From Gilichinskyi gelida (GTDB taxonomy: Bacteria > Acidobacteriota > Thermoanaerobaculia > Gp7-AA8): a stretch of DNA of 64,000 bases. Below are positions 8,762 to 16,524 of this stretch, one piece after another. Below the pieces are notes generated by a model, which was not told where the DNA came from, ran no database searches, and saw only the letters and a program-made list of their open reading frames with translations. Where the stretch lies: positions 62,001 to 126,000 of the forward strand of contig JBBPII010000006.1 in NCBI GenBank assembly GCA_038040385.1, in the 5' to 3' direction. The position numbers and the translations under genes are program-made. Positions within the stretch are counted from its first letter, which is position 1. Each line of letters begins with the position of its first letter.

Positions 8762-9084
8762 TAGAACACCGTCGCCCGCGTGTCGGAGAGTTCGAGAAAC
8801 GCCGCCTCCTGGCGGAAGAACCTTCGGATGAAGGACTCGATCCGTGCGATCTGCTCCTCTGCCTCCTCGACAGGGAGCGTCACGACGTAGGACCGGGATC
8901 GGTCGCGCATGACTTCACCGGTTTCCGGCGAGCGCCATGCCCCCTCCACATCACCGCGACGCGTGAAGCCGCCGCAGAGTTCCGTGAAGAAGTGCTCGAG
9001 CGTGTTGAATGCTGATTGCGGGAATGCATCGCCATCGTTGTCCGCGAGCGGAACAAGGATGTCGACGTGCGTCATCTGTCGCAT
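8761..9084 (-). CDS. Small unknown protein, DUF3574-like pattern
   Basis: 107-aa protein starting at ATG 9084. A longer frame from 9324 exists, but its first 80 residues look non-coding, while TAAC lies 14 nt before ATG 9084 as before other small genes of this row. The sequence from GGFTRRGDVEGAW to FRQEAAFLEL, with an acidic helix ending in IRRFFRQE, recalls DUF3574-type small alpha/beta proteins, but the match is by eye only. Its last base overlaps the first base of the replication-relaxation-like gene, so the two are probably co-expressed. Confidence 0.55.
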   Translation of the reverse strand: MRQMTHVDILVPLADNDGDAFPQSAFNTLEHFFTELCGGFTRRGDVEGAWRSPETGEVMRDRSRSYVVTLPVEEAEEQIARIESFIRRFFRQEAAFLELSDTRATVF

Positions 9085-9328
9085 AAGCGCGAGGGTTAGG
9101 AAGTCGCGCGGTGCGATGTCCATTGGCTTGGCTCTCGACCAAGCAAGATCAAAGACGAGGGGAAAGACTGCGCCGCGACCTCGCAAGGTGGGCGGGTGCG
9201 CTCCCGTTGAATCGCGCCGTGCTGCGGTGCCGATGGCAAGCAGCAGGACGGCCGCGAACGTTCGCGCGCCCGCCGTCGCCGGCGAGGTCGCGTGCAGCTT
9301 GAGCGATTGGATGGATGCCAGCATCGAC

Positions 9329-9631
9329 TTAGATCCCTGCCGGCAGCACGAACTGCTGCGTATGACGTTCGATGACGGCGTCGATCAGCGGGTCGATCCG
9401 CTCCACGAAGGCGTCAACTTGCTCTGCATCGAGAGTGACTTCGACGAGATAGTGCGCGAACGGAACAAAGTCCCGGCCGTGGTAGGACCCAGGTCCAGTG
9501 TGATCGTGGAAGGTGATGGTGGCGTTGAACTCCTCTTCCGCGACCTGCCGCACGTCAGCCCAGGCGGAGATCGGAATCTCGACTGTGCCGTCGTCGGTGG
9601 TCTGGGGGATTGCACGTGAAATGGTCGTCAT
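9329..9631 (-). CDS. Small unknown protein
   Basis: 100-aa acidic protein. The region ITFHDHTGPGSYHGRDFV and the helix QVDAFVERIDPLIDAVIERH suggest a small ferredoxin-like alpha/beta fold similar in layout to its downstream neighbour, but I do not recognise a family. ATG 9631 is preceded by TTAC 15 nt upstream, the same signal as in other genes of this row, and by no Shine-Dalgarno site. The 244 bp between this gene and the 9084 start hold no other supportable gene. Confidence 0.6.
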   Translation of the reverse strand: MTTISRAIPQTTDDGTVEIPISAWADVRQVAEEEFNATITFHDHTGPGSYHGRDFVPFAHYLVEVTLDAEQVDAFVERIDPLIDAVIERHTQQFVLPAGI

Positions 9632-9713
9632 ACAGGTGTGGGGTAAAGGGGGTGGATTCAGCAGTGCGCGTCTGCGCGGTGAAGATGTGCGAGACTGAGT
9701 GGTCGGACGGTTC

Positions 9714-9968
9714 TCACTCGAAGAGGAGCGGGAGGCCATCTGGATCCACGCGGTTGCCGCACGTGGGGCAACGATCGTCGTCCCCGCGGTTGAACCGTGC
9801 GAGTGCGTCGGTGCCGTTGAGCGCGTTGGTGATGCGTTGAGCACGCTCCTCGAGCACGTCCGGGTCTCCCTCGAACGGAACGAACGCGATCTTGGACTCG
9901 CCGTCCATGATGAAAGCGCCTTCCGGCTTCGAGAGTCGGTAGAAGTAGCGATAACGTCGTCGTGCCAT
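9714..9968 (-). CDS. Small protein with C-terminal CxxC
   Basis: 84-aa protein with a basic aromatic start (ARRRYRYFYRL), a central helix EERAQRITNALNG and a C-terminal RCPTCGNRVDPDGLPLLFE segment. A single CxxC is present, so zinc binding would need a dimer or other ligands. Family not recognised. It is the last gene before the 171-bp repeat copy A when read on the minus strand. Confidence 0.55.
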   Translation of the reverse strand: MARRRYRYFYRLSKPEGAFIMDGESKIAFVPFEGDPDVLEERAQRITNALNGTDALARFNRGDDDRCPTCGNRVDPDGLPLLFE

Positions 9969-10010
9969 ACGTCAGGGAGTGAGGCAGTGGATGGTGATCG
10001 ATGCGGCATC

Positions 10011-10181
10011 CTCCTTTCGCTCAAGATGAAGGTCGATGGAATGTGGGAGGTTGTGACGCGCTGCCGCCCGCGCGCCGCGTTTCGGCTGATCCCGGCTCGA
10101 TCGTGCGCAGCATCGCTGGCAGCAATCAGCCGGTGCCTTCGCGCAGCGCGGCGGGCCGGCAGAGCATCGGCAACCTGAGCA
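10011..10181. repeat. 171-bp intergenic repeat, copy A
   Basis: Direct repeat of 10542-10712, same length, about 16 mismatches by eye (near 91% identity). It lies between the stop of the 10200-10502 gene and the start of the 9714-9968 gene. Its upstream end on the minus strand contains CATCTTGAGCGA followed by a GGAGG run. Confidence 0.85.
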
Positions 10182-10199
10182 TCGGGGGTGAAGGGCTGG

Positions 10200-10502
10200 C
10201 TACTCCGGCAGAGGTGATGCGGGTGTTCCGATGGTGAACGCCATTTGTCGAAGTGCTCGGAAGTGCTCGACGAGCAGAACATGCGCGTCGAACGACAGCT
10301 CGAAGCGAGGAACGTCGAGGAAGACGCCATTTCGCACGCTCGGTTCGGCAGTCTCCGTGATCTGAAGTTTGAGGACGAAGAGACTCTCAAACTCTCGACA
10401 CAGGATCTGCAGTCCAAACGGTGTGAACGACGCGAGCCGACGCCCGAGCTGTGACTGTTTCGGGACAATCCAGATGTAGTCTGGTGTGCGCTCAGTGGAC
10501 AT
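10200..10502 (-). CDS. Small unknown protein, tandem paralog 1
   Basis: 100-aa protein paralogous to the 10731-11051 product: both share a DYIWIV/DFTWIV start, LASFTPFGLQ/LASLTPAGLE, and a central VFLDVPRFELSF/AWLDVPRFEISF block, at roughly 40% identity overall. No family recognised. ATG 10502 has TTAC 16 nt upstream and no ribosome-binding site. Probably made from a near-leaderless transcript. Confidence 0.65.
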   Translation of the reverse strand: MSTERTPDYIWIVPKQSQLGRRLASFTPFGLQILCREFESLFVLKLQITETAEPSVRNGVFLDVPRFELSFDAHVLLVEHFRALRQMAFTIGTPASPLPE

Positions 10503-10541
10503 AGAAAGGCATGGGTAAGAGTGGTGCCGGAGCGAGTAGCC

Positions 10542-10712
10542 CTCCCCTCGCTCAAGATGAAGATCGATGGAATGTTGGAGGTTGCGAGGCGCTGCCGCCC
10601 GCGTACCGCGTTTCGGCAGATGCCGACTCGATCGTGCGCAGCATCGCTGGCAGCAATCAGTCGGTGCCTGCGCGCAGCGCCGCAGGACGGCAGAGCATCG
10701 GCAACCTGAGCA
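10542..10712. repeat. 171-bp intergenic repeat, copy B
   Basis: Second copy of the direct repeat at 10011-10181. It lies between the stop of the 10731-11051 paralog and the start of the 10200-10502 paralog. A short third trace of its end (ATCTTGAGC plus GGGAGG) precedes the 11051 start near 11098-11116. Confidence 0.85.
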
Positions 10713-10730
10713 CGGGAGAGGCGAAGGCCC

Positions 10731-11051
10731 TTACTTCGACTTGGTGTGCATCTTGATCTCGTATGCGAGCTGCGTTTTGATCGCGTGTGTGAGGTTTTCC
10801 AACGCGCGAATGAGACGCACGCGCTGAACACGGAAGGAGATTTCGAACCGCGGAACGTCCAGCCAGGCGCCGTCACGTTCATCCAGTTCGTCGTCGAACT
10901 CATCGATCGTGAGAGCAACCGCATAGGCGCGCTCGAAGTCCGTTCGAAGTGTCTCCAATCCTGCGGGCGTGAGGGACGCGAGCAGTTTGCCGAGATCGTC
11001 GTTCTTGAGAACGATCCATGTGAAGTCGCGGGCGATGTCGTCGTGGGGCAT
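10731..11051 (-). CDS. Small unknown protein, tandem paralog 2
   Basis: 106-aa acidic protein, paralog of the 10200-10502 product (shared LASLTPAGLE and LDVPRFEISF blocks). ATG 11051 has TAAC exactly 15 nt upstream. No known family; no membrane segments. The duplicated unit consists of this gene plus the 171-bp downstream repeat. Confidence 0.65.
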   Translation of the reverse strand: MPHDDIARDFTWIVLKNDDLGKLLASLTPAGLETLRTDFERAYAVALTIDEFDDELDERDGAWLDVPRFEISFRVQRVRLIRALENLTHAIKTQLAYEIKMHTKSK

Positions 11052-11145
11052 GGGAGTGAAGCGTTAGGAATGCCGGTGTCGTCGCGGTGAGCTTCTCCCT
11101 CCCTGCTCAAGATTGGTTTCTGGTTGAACGTGCTCGATCGCGTCA

Positions 11146-11442
11146 TCAGAGCACCTTGATCGTCGCGGTGCATCGGTCGCACGCGAACGCCTTCGAGACC
11201 TGCTTGCAGACGGTGCAGTAGAGGCGTGAGCCGAACTCGGTGGTGCCGCACCTGCGGCAGCTCATGAGCGCGTCCACGTTGTTGTTGAACCCACAGTGAG
11301 GGCAGGTCACAACGCCCGTTCGGAGCACGGACATGCGCTTCAGCGCCTTCGACGCACCGAGGAGCCACTGCACGAAGTAGATCGGAGCCGCGAAGACATA
11401 CAGCAGCGCGATCGCGACCCGGCCGAGGAGCTTCGACGTCAT
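11146..11442 (-). CDS. Membrane-anchored double zinc-ribbon protein
   Basis: 98-aa protein. One hydrophobic segment near the N-terminus (VAIALLYVFAAPIYFVQWLL) is followed by four CxxC pairs: CPHC, CRRC, CTVC and CDRC, the pattern of a double zinc ribbon. The start at ATG 11442 overlaps the ATPase stop as ATGA with GAGGAG upstream, so it is coupled to that gene; the longer frame from 11568 would run inside the ATPase gene. Likely an accessory anchor of the ATPase complex; specific role unknown. Confidence 0.7.
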   Translation of the reverse strand: MTSKLLGRVAIALLYVFAAPIYFVQWLLGASKALKRMSVLRTGVVTCPHCGFNNNVDALMSCRRCGTTEFGSRLYCTVCKQVSKAFACDRCTATIKVL

Positions 11443-13115
11443 ACGACCTCCTCGTCGTCGCCGGCAAAGAACTTCTTGAGGTCCGTGAGGCTTCTGATCG
11501 GTGCCTTCCCTTTCTTCATCACGGGTGGCGGTGCAACGGACGCCTTCTCGACGACCTCCGCTTCCCACTTCGCGATGAGGCCCATCGCGGTGGCGGTTGG
11601 GAGCATCGACTTCGACGCGATCTCGCGGTTGAAGACGTCCACGAGCTCGTCGTCCGAGACGCTGGCGACCTTCGAAGGGTCGGCGACGTCCGGGGCACGG
11701 AGCGGGAGCGCCGGCTCGCCTTTCACGAGCAGCATGTAGTGCTGACGCGCCATGCTCGCCATATCGCGAAAGAACACGTCCCGGCGTGCGCTGTCGGCGC
11801 GACGGTCGGCAGGATCAGCGATGACGTGCGGCCAGAAGATTTGCGCGTCCTCGCGTACACGGAAGCCCGCGATCCAGGAGGTATTCAGGAGGACGTTTCG
11901 CACAACGGACGTTGGCAGCGCATTCGAAAAATCCTGCGCCGCGAGTACGATCCCCATGTTGACGGAACGAAGGGTGCGCAGGCCGGCCGCCGTCGCGTCT
12001 GCGTGCTCCGCATCGGGGTCTTTCAGAAACTCCGCTGCCTCTTCAATGACGAGCTGCTTCGGCCGTCGCGTGTCGCGGCGCGGTGCGGAGCAGAGGCAGT
12101 CCGTGGTCTGCCACGCGCCGCGCTCGTACCCGAGCGCCTTTGGCATCGCGCTCGTGCACGCGGTGTTCGCGAGCGTGATCGGCGCCTCGCGAATCAGCCC
12201 GAGGCGCTCGATATCCGCAGGAGGGACGTACGACGCGCGCAGCTGCGGGAAGCTCGTGGCGTACTGCACCCGACGCAGGAAGCCGTCGCGCGTCTGACGG
12301 GGGATCGTCGTGTCGAAGTTCTCGAAGTAGTAGCGGACTTCGGGTTCGGGGACTCTCGCGAGTATGGTCGCGCGGTAGTCGGCGTCGTGCATGAAGCGAA
12401 CGGCAAAGCGGTAGCTCGGAGGAAACCGCAACTCGATCGAAAGCCAGTTGAACATGTACGCGAGCTGCCGCATCGAATCCGTGTAGGCGTGGCCGCTCGT
12501 GCGCACGGTCACGTCGGTTCGCAAGTGCGACAAGTACGCGTTCGAGATCTCGGCGAAGTGATTATCGAACGGCGCAAACGGCGTCACCCACCCGACTGAC
12601 CAATCGACGACCCGGACGCTGCGCTGCAGGAGCTCGCGCCCCTCCGCTGTTGCGCCAAGCCAGAGCGCTGCGATGTACTTCCGAAACAGGTCGTACGTCT
12701 CGAATTTCGGGTCGATCAGCTCCAGCTCGATCGTGACGTCGCGGTGCGCCCGCGGATTCGTCCGGAGATCCTCGATGACCTGGCGCACAGGGTCGAGCAG
12801 GAGTGAGAGCAGGAAGCGCGTTTTCCCGGCGCCTGTCGCGCCGAGGACGAGCGCGCTCATGACGGCGAGCGCGCGCCGCACCTGCACAGGATCGCCGTTC
12901 GGCAGCGTCCCGAACGTCTGCGCGTGCGGCCCGGCGAGTCGCTTCCGCGCCCGTTCGTACGCCGCTTCGCGGCTCACGGGCGCGTCGGCAAGCCGCGGGC
13001 GCTCATTGACGAGCGCTCGCGCGTACGACGCGTCTTTCTGCACGCGGAGGGCGAGATCCGGCCGACCGAGTGCCAGCAGCACGTTCGCGAGCAGCTGCTT
13101 CAGCGCGTCGGGCAT
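11439..13115 (-). CDS. HerA/VirD4-like P-loop ATPase
   Basis: 558-aa ATPase of the HerA/FtsK superfamily resembling type IV coupling proteins. Walker A is GATGAGKTRF at about residues 92-101, Walker B QLVIEEAAEFL near 350-360, and a following sensor strand MGIVLAAQDF near 385. There is no N-terminal membrane segment, unlike classical VirD4, but membrane proteins are encoded on both sides. Expected to use ATP to move DNA or protein, possibly recruiting substrate with the replication-relaxation-like protein. Preceded by GAGGAG; 2 nt separate it from the upstream gene and 4 nt overlap the downstream one. No secretion channel genes are visible in the window. Confidence 0.75.
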   Translation of the reverse strand: MPDALKQLLANVLLALGRPDLALRVQKDASYARALVNERPRLADAPVSREAAYERARKRLAGPHAQTFGTLPNGDPVQVRRALAVMSALVLGATGAGKTRFLLSLLLDPVRQVIEDLRTNPRAHRDVTIELELIDPKFETYDLFRKYIAALWLGATAEGRELLQRSVRVVDWSVGWVTPFAPFDNHFAEISNAYLSHLRTDVTVRTSGHAYTDSMRQLAYMFNWLSIELRFPPSYRFAVRFMHDADYRATILARVPEPEVRYYFENFDTTIPRQTRDGFLRRVQYATSFPQLRASYVPPADIERLGLIREAPITLANTACTSAMPKALGYERGAWQTTDCLCSAPRRDTRRPKQLVIEEAAEFLKDPDAEHADATAAGLRTLRSVNMGIVLAAQDFSNALPTSVVRNVLLNTSWIAGFRVREDAQIFWPHVIADPADRRADSARRDVFFRDMASMARQHYMLLVKGEPALPLRAPDVADPSKVASVSDDELVDVFNREIASKSMLPTATAMGLIAKWEAEVVEKASVAPPPVMKKGKAPIRSLTDLKKFFAGDDEEVV

Positions 13116-13117
13116 GG

Positions 13118-13537
13118 CTACGGCCCCGGCTCCTCATCGAACAGCGATGGCGTGTGCGTGGTGCGGGGGTCGCCGACCGGACGCTTCCCGGATGAGCGGA
13201 GACTGACGAACTCCGACCAGGCGTCCTTCGAGGTCGTGCGGAGACGCTTCCGAATGGCGAGAATCGCGTACGAAGCGACGGAGAGAAGCACGAGTGCGCC
13301 GATCACCTCGAGCGCGTTCGGGCCAGATGACGATGACGCTGGACTGGAACCCGCTCCGGCACTCGGGGGTGCCGGAGCGATGACGCCGAAAAAGAGCGAC
13401 GGCAAGAGCGCAGCGAGAAACAGCGCTGCGGCGACGCGTCGCAGCGTGGCCGCGATCGGGAGCTTCCAGATCGGCAGCGACACCACGAAGAGCAGGCACG
13501 CCGCGGCGAACGCGTATTGAATGACGAGTCCAAGCAT
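13118..13537 (-). CDS. Small membrane protein of the ATPase operon
   Basis: 139-aa protein with three hydrophobic segments (residues about 3-22, 36-53 and 75-93), a Pro/Ser-rich loop between the second and third, and a hydrophilic C-terminal tail of 45 residues. ATG 13537 has TGAGGAG about 7 nt upstream; the longer frame to 13828 lies within the neighbouring gene. Family not recognised. Its position directly before the ATPase gene suggests a membrane platform for it. Confidence 0.65.
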   Translation of the reverse strand: MLGLVIQYAFAAACLLFVVSLPIWKLPIAATLRRVAAALFLAALLPSLFFGVIAPAPPSAGAGSSPASSSSGPNALEVIGALVLLSVASYAILAIRKRLRTTSKDAWSEFVSLRSSGKRPVGDPRTTHTPSLFDEEPGP

Positions 13538-13547
13538 GGCGCGCTCC

Positions 13548-14471
13548 TCAGTCGGTCGTGCGGATCGGGAAGGACGGCGAGATCGTGTTGGCGGTGAGCC
13601 GCTGCACCGCAGCGTCGAAGCTCGGCCAGCCGATCCCGGCGACGGTCGGCACGGACGCGTTGCGAAGCGCAATCTGCCGGTCCGTACGCCGACGCCGCGC
13701 TTCGTGGAGGCGCACGTCACCGTCCGGCCCGAGTTCCGCGACCACCACGTCGGTGCCGAGCTCGATCGGCATGACCGGCCGCTGCAGCACGCTCTCCGCG
13801 AGTGTCTGCGGATCGGCCCACCCTGCACGGCTATCGTGGATGAGGAGCGGCATCGAGGCGTTGCCGTCGCGCGTCACCTCGATCGGGGCGCTCACCGGAG
13901 GGAGGTTGTAGAGCACCTTGTAGATGTTCGCGAGCATGTGCGACGCGAACCACGCCCGAATGAGCGGCTCCAACCCCATGCTGCGAGGCGACGCCTCGAC
14001 GCCGAAGACGGCACCGGCGCCGCTGCGGATCGTGGCGCCGCTCATCGCATGGAAGAGCGCCGCGAGTTGCGCCGCGAGCGCTGTATTGGACGCCGTGAGC
14101 ACGGCCCGAAGTCCGAGGAGGTCACCCGTCCCGAGGAGGATGGCGACATAGAGCAGCATCGGACGGCCGGTGCGCGCGCCGGCATCGAGTGCGGTTGCGA
14201 TGCTCGCGGGCGCGTCGATGAAGATGCCGAGCGGCGCATCGTCCGTCCGCGTAGCAAGCACCGCTTCAATCGGTTGCTGCTCGCTCGTGACGCTGAGGCC
14301 CCGCGCGGTGGCCAGCGCCACGAACCGGCTCAGGTTCTCGCCGTTCGGATCGGCGACGTGGACGGCAAACTCGGTGTCGTGTGTGCGGCCGTTCGCGTCG
14401 GCGAGGACCGTGACCGCTGCAGTGGCGCCGGCGTTCGCGCCGGCGAAGAGTACGGGTTTGATCGATTTCAT
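13548..14471 (-). CDS. Unknown cytoplasmic protein of the ATPase operon
   Basis: 307-aa protein of unknown family. It begins with a Rossmann-like glycine pattern (KPVLFAGANAGATAAVTVLADA), has a second alpha/beta section (PLGIFIDAPASIATALDAG), and contains no obvious catalytic motif or membrane anchor. AAGGAG precedes ATG 14471 at good spacing; 14 nt separate it from the upstream stop. A nucleotide-binding or structural subunit is possible, but I do not assign one. Confidence 0.6.
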   Translation of the reverse strand: MKSIKPVLFAGANAGATAAVTVLADANGRTHDTEFAVHVADPNGENLSRFVALATARGLSVTSEQQPIEAVLATRTDDAPLGIFIDAPASIATALDAGARTGRPMLLYVAILLGTGDLLGLRAVLTASNTALAAQLAALFHAMSGATIRSGAGAVFGVEASPRSMGLEPLIRAWFASHMLANIYKVLYNLPPVSAPIEVTRDGNASMPLLIHDSRAGWADPQTLAESVLQRPVMPIELGTDVVVAELGPDGDVRLHEARRRRTDRQIALRNASVPTVAGIGWPSFDAAVQRLTANTISPSFPIRTTD

Positions 14472-14485
14472 AGTGGTCTCCTTCG

Positions 14486-15349
14486 TTACGTCGTTGGGGG
14501 TACAGCGGTGCGCGGAGCGGTTCCGGGTGCGGGAGGCGTCGCTGTCGTGTCGTCCATCGCGCGACGGCGAACAGTCACGTCCCACACGCGGCGGTACTCG
14601 GCCAGCGCGATTGCGCTCTGATGGGTCCAGGCTTCGATGTCGCTGACGCGACGACCAATCACCGTATCGGCGCCGCCGATCACGCGCTCCTCCACGCGCA
14701 GCTGGCGGCGGACCATCGCGAGATCGCGACGGACGCGCAGCGCGTCCGTCGCTTTGCGCAGCACCACCTCACCGAGAAAGGCAGGGCCGAGCGACAGCAC
14801 GACCAACACGATCGCGCTGGAGATGTCCGTTGAGACGTCGCCGTCATCGCTCGCGACCTCGCGCATGCGGAGAACGGTGAGCGCCACGATGAGAACGGCG
14901 AACACCGCGACGACGAGGAAGTAGACGAGCTTGCGCGTCGGCTTGCGCGAGCAGTACGCAGCGAGCGCGAAGATCCCTGCGGCGAGCGCTGCGCCGAGCA
15001 CCAGGGACGCGGCGGGCTCGCCACCGATGCCGATGAGCACGCGCGCAGAAGCCCACCACTCGATGAAGAAGAGAGCGACGACGAGCGGAATCGCGACGAG
15101 CGGCGTCATTTCGGCAGCTCGTGCGGCTTCCCGCGCGCGGCGGTCTTCCGCGAGCTCGTCGCGGAGGGTCGTGCTGAGCCGCTTGTGCTGGAGTCGCCGG
15201 TCTTCTTCGTTCCCGACAGGATCGAACGCGCGCGGAGGGGGACCGATGAGCGTCGTCACGCACTCGTCCGCGTTGTAGACGCCGCACTCCGCGTCTTCCA
15301 TCGCGATCGAACCTGCGCGAATCCGCAGGAGCCAATCGGGCATCTTCAT
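14486..15349 (-). CDS. Four-TM membrane protein with coiled flanks
   Basis: 287-aa protein. Residues about 45-80 are charged and helical (rich in Arg/Glu), followed by four hydrophobic segments near 84-106, 112-132, 140-160 and 178-197, then a long charged helix up to 250 and a Pro/Thr-rich tail. ATG 15349 has GGAGG upstream and overlaps the lipoprotein stop as ATGA. No family recognised. It may form the inner-membrane part of the complex whose outer part is the neighbouring lipoprotein. Confidence 0.6.
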   Translation of the reverse strand: MKMPDWLLRIRAGSIAMEDAECGVYNADECVTTLIGPPPRAFDPVGNEEDRRLQHKRLSTTLRDELAEDRRAREAARAAEMTPLVAIPLVVALFFIEWWASARVLIGIGGEPAASLVLGAALAAGIFALAAYCSRKPTRKLVYFLVVAVFAVLIVALTVLRMREVASDDGDVSTDISSAIVLVVLSLGPAFLGEVVLRKATDALRVRRDLAMVRRQLRVEERVIGGADTVIGRRVSDIEAWTHQSAIALAEYRRVWDVTVRRRAMDDTTATPPAPGTAPRTAVPPTT

Positions 15350-16197
15350 GACGCACCTCCGATCGGGGCGGTAGCGGTCAGACGAGGTTCATCGGTCGTG
15401 AACTCAATCGTCGTCGCGCCAGCGGCCGTGAACGCGGCGCGCCACATGCTCTCGATGTGCCGCGCACGGGCGAGCGTGACTTGGCAGCCGCGCTTCGGAA
15501 TTGCACCGAGGGCGACGTAGGCGAAATGCACGTCCGTGTCGCGAAGCGAATCCGGCGTGAGCATCGCCTGCTTGTGCAGTGCGGCGACGAAGGCTTCGAC
15601 GGTGGGGAGCTTCTTGTCGCATTCCAGGTCGATCCGCAATTGACCGCCCACCTGCCTCGCATCCGTGACTGCGATGATCTTCCGATGCATGCCGGCCGGC
15701 GCGCGGGAGTAGGCGACGCGGGAGATCCCTTCGGCGATCGGGGACTGCTTCTTCGCCGGGTGGTCAAAGATGGGGCGTGCCGCCTGGAGGAGGTATGGCA
15801 GGCTCGCATCGATGAACCGCGTGGCCTCGTTCTTCCGCGCGCGCTCACCGCGGCGCTTCGGTGCCGTGCTCCGGACGGACGCGAGGAGTCGCGTGTCGGA
15901 GAGCTCCAGACCGAGTGCCCACAAGCGGACCTCGCTTCCAGGGCGTTCCGCGGCGTACGTGAGCGCGGCTGTGATCGTGCTCTCGACCGTGGTCATGGAG
16001 CCGGGGCTACCATCCGACGCATCGATGACGATGTCGAGCATCTCCGCGGATTTCGCGGGCTCTTCCTGCAGGCCGACTGCGCCACTCACGATGCTGACGA
16101 TGTCGCCCTTGGCGGCGTTGTCGCGTGAGCACGCAGCAGTGAGCACGAGACCGAGAAGGAGGAAGAGAGAGAGCGTCGAGCGACGGCTATTTTTCAC
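15346..16197 (-). CDS. vWA-like lipoprotein
   Basis: 283-aa exported lipoprotein. A GTG start at 16197 with GGGGAGG upstream gives a signal peptide KNSRRSTLSLFLLLGLVL and a lipobox LTAAC (Cys near residue 20). From about residue 50 the strand LDIVIDASDGSPGS carries a MIDAS-like aspartate/serine pattern of vWA domains; IIAVTDARQVGG near 165 would be a later strand. The start overlaps the preceding small gene by 11 nt. A vWA lipoprotein coupled to an ATPase and membrane proteins suggests an envelope-spanning complex; function unknown. Confidence 0.65.
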   Translation of the reverse strand: MKNSRRSTLSLFLLLGLVLTAACSRDNAAKGDIVSIVSGAVGLQEEPAKSAEMLDIVIDASDGSPGSMTTVESTITAALTYAAERPGSEVRLWALGLELSDTRLLASVRSTAPKRRGERARKNEATRFIDASLPYLLQAARPIFDHPAKKQSPIAEGISRVAYSRAPAGMHRKIIAVTDARQVGGQLRIDLECDKKLPTVEAFVAALHKQAMLTPDSLRDTDVHFAYVALGAIPKRGCQVTLARARHIESMWRAAFTAAGATTIEFTTDEPRLTATAPIGGAS

Positions 16198-16417
16198 GGC
16201 TGCCCTCCCCGCCCGGCTGCGGCTGTGTGGTGCGTGCGGAACCCGCGGCGGCGCGCGGCGGTGCGGGCTTCTTCGGCTGCTCGGCGCGCGGCAGGAAGCG
16301 CTGCTGTATGTCACTCAGGGCTTCCGCTACTTTCGCGCGGCCGGCATCGTCGTCGCCGACTTCGAGATGGACGTTGTACGTGTGTTGGTCGGTACTGACG
16401 TTCGCGATGAAAATCAT
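16187..16417 (-). CDS. Small unknown protein, first gene of ATPase operon
   Basis: 76-aa protein: a short alpha/beta start (MIFIANVSTDQHTYNVHLEV), a helix, and a Pro/Ala/Gly-rich tail. ATG 16417 has AAGGAGAG upstream; a start at 16435 is less well placed. It heads the seven-gene minus-strand operon that ends at 11146. No family recognised. Confidence 0.5.
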   Translation of the reverse strand: MIFIANVSTDQHTYNVHLEVGDDDAGRAKVAEALSDIQQRFLPRAEQPKKPAPPRAAAGSARTTQPQPGGEGSREK

Positions 16418-16524
16418 GCGATCTCTCCTTTCCATAGGAGCCGTTGTACCGATGGCTGACGAATTGATTTGCGAAGTGCGCTAAAACGGGTGTTCAGACG
16501 CGCGTGTAGGCGCTGCGCGCGTTC

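Noticed and set aside
8761..9324. Long 187-aa version of the small gene
   Set aside because: Residues 1-80 have no protein-like features and ATG 9084 has the start signal seen in neighbours.
9329..11467. A single 712-aa minus-strand open frame
   Set aside because: It runs through five different small genes and two intergenic repeats; only its last 100 codons look like protein. The rest has shadow composition.
11146..11568. 140-aa version of the zinc-ribbon membrane protein
   Set aside because: The extra 42 residues overlap the ATPase gene in another frame; ATG 11442 has a ribosome site and ATGA coupling.
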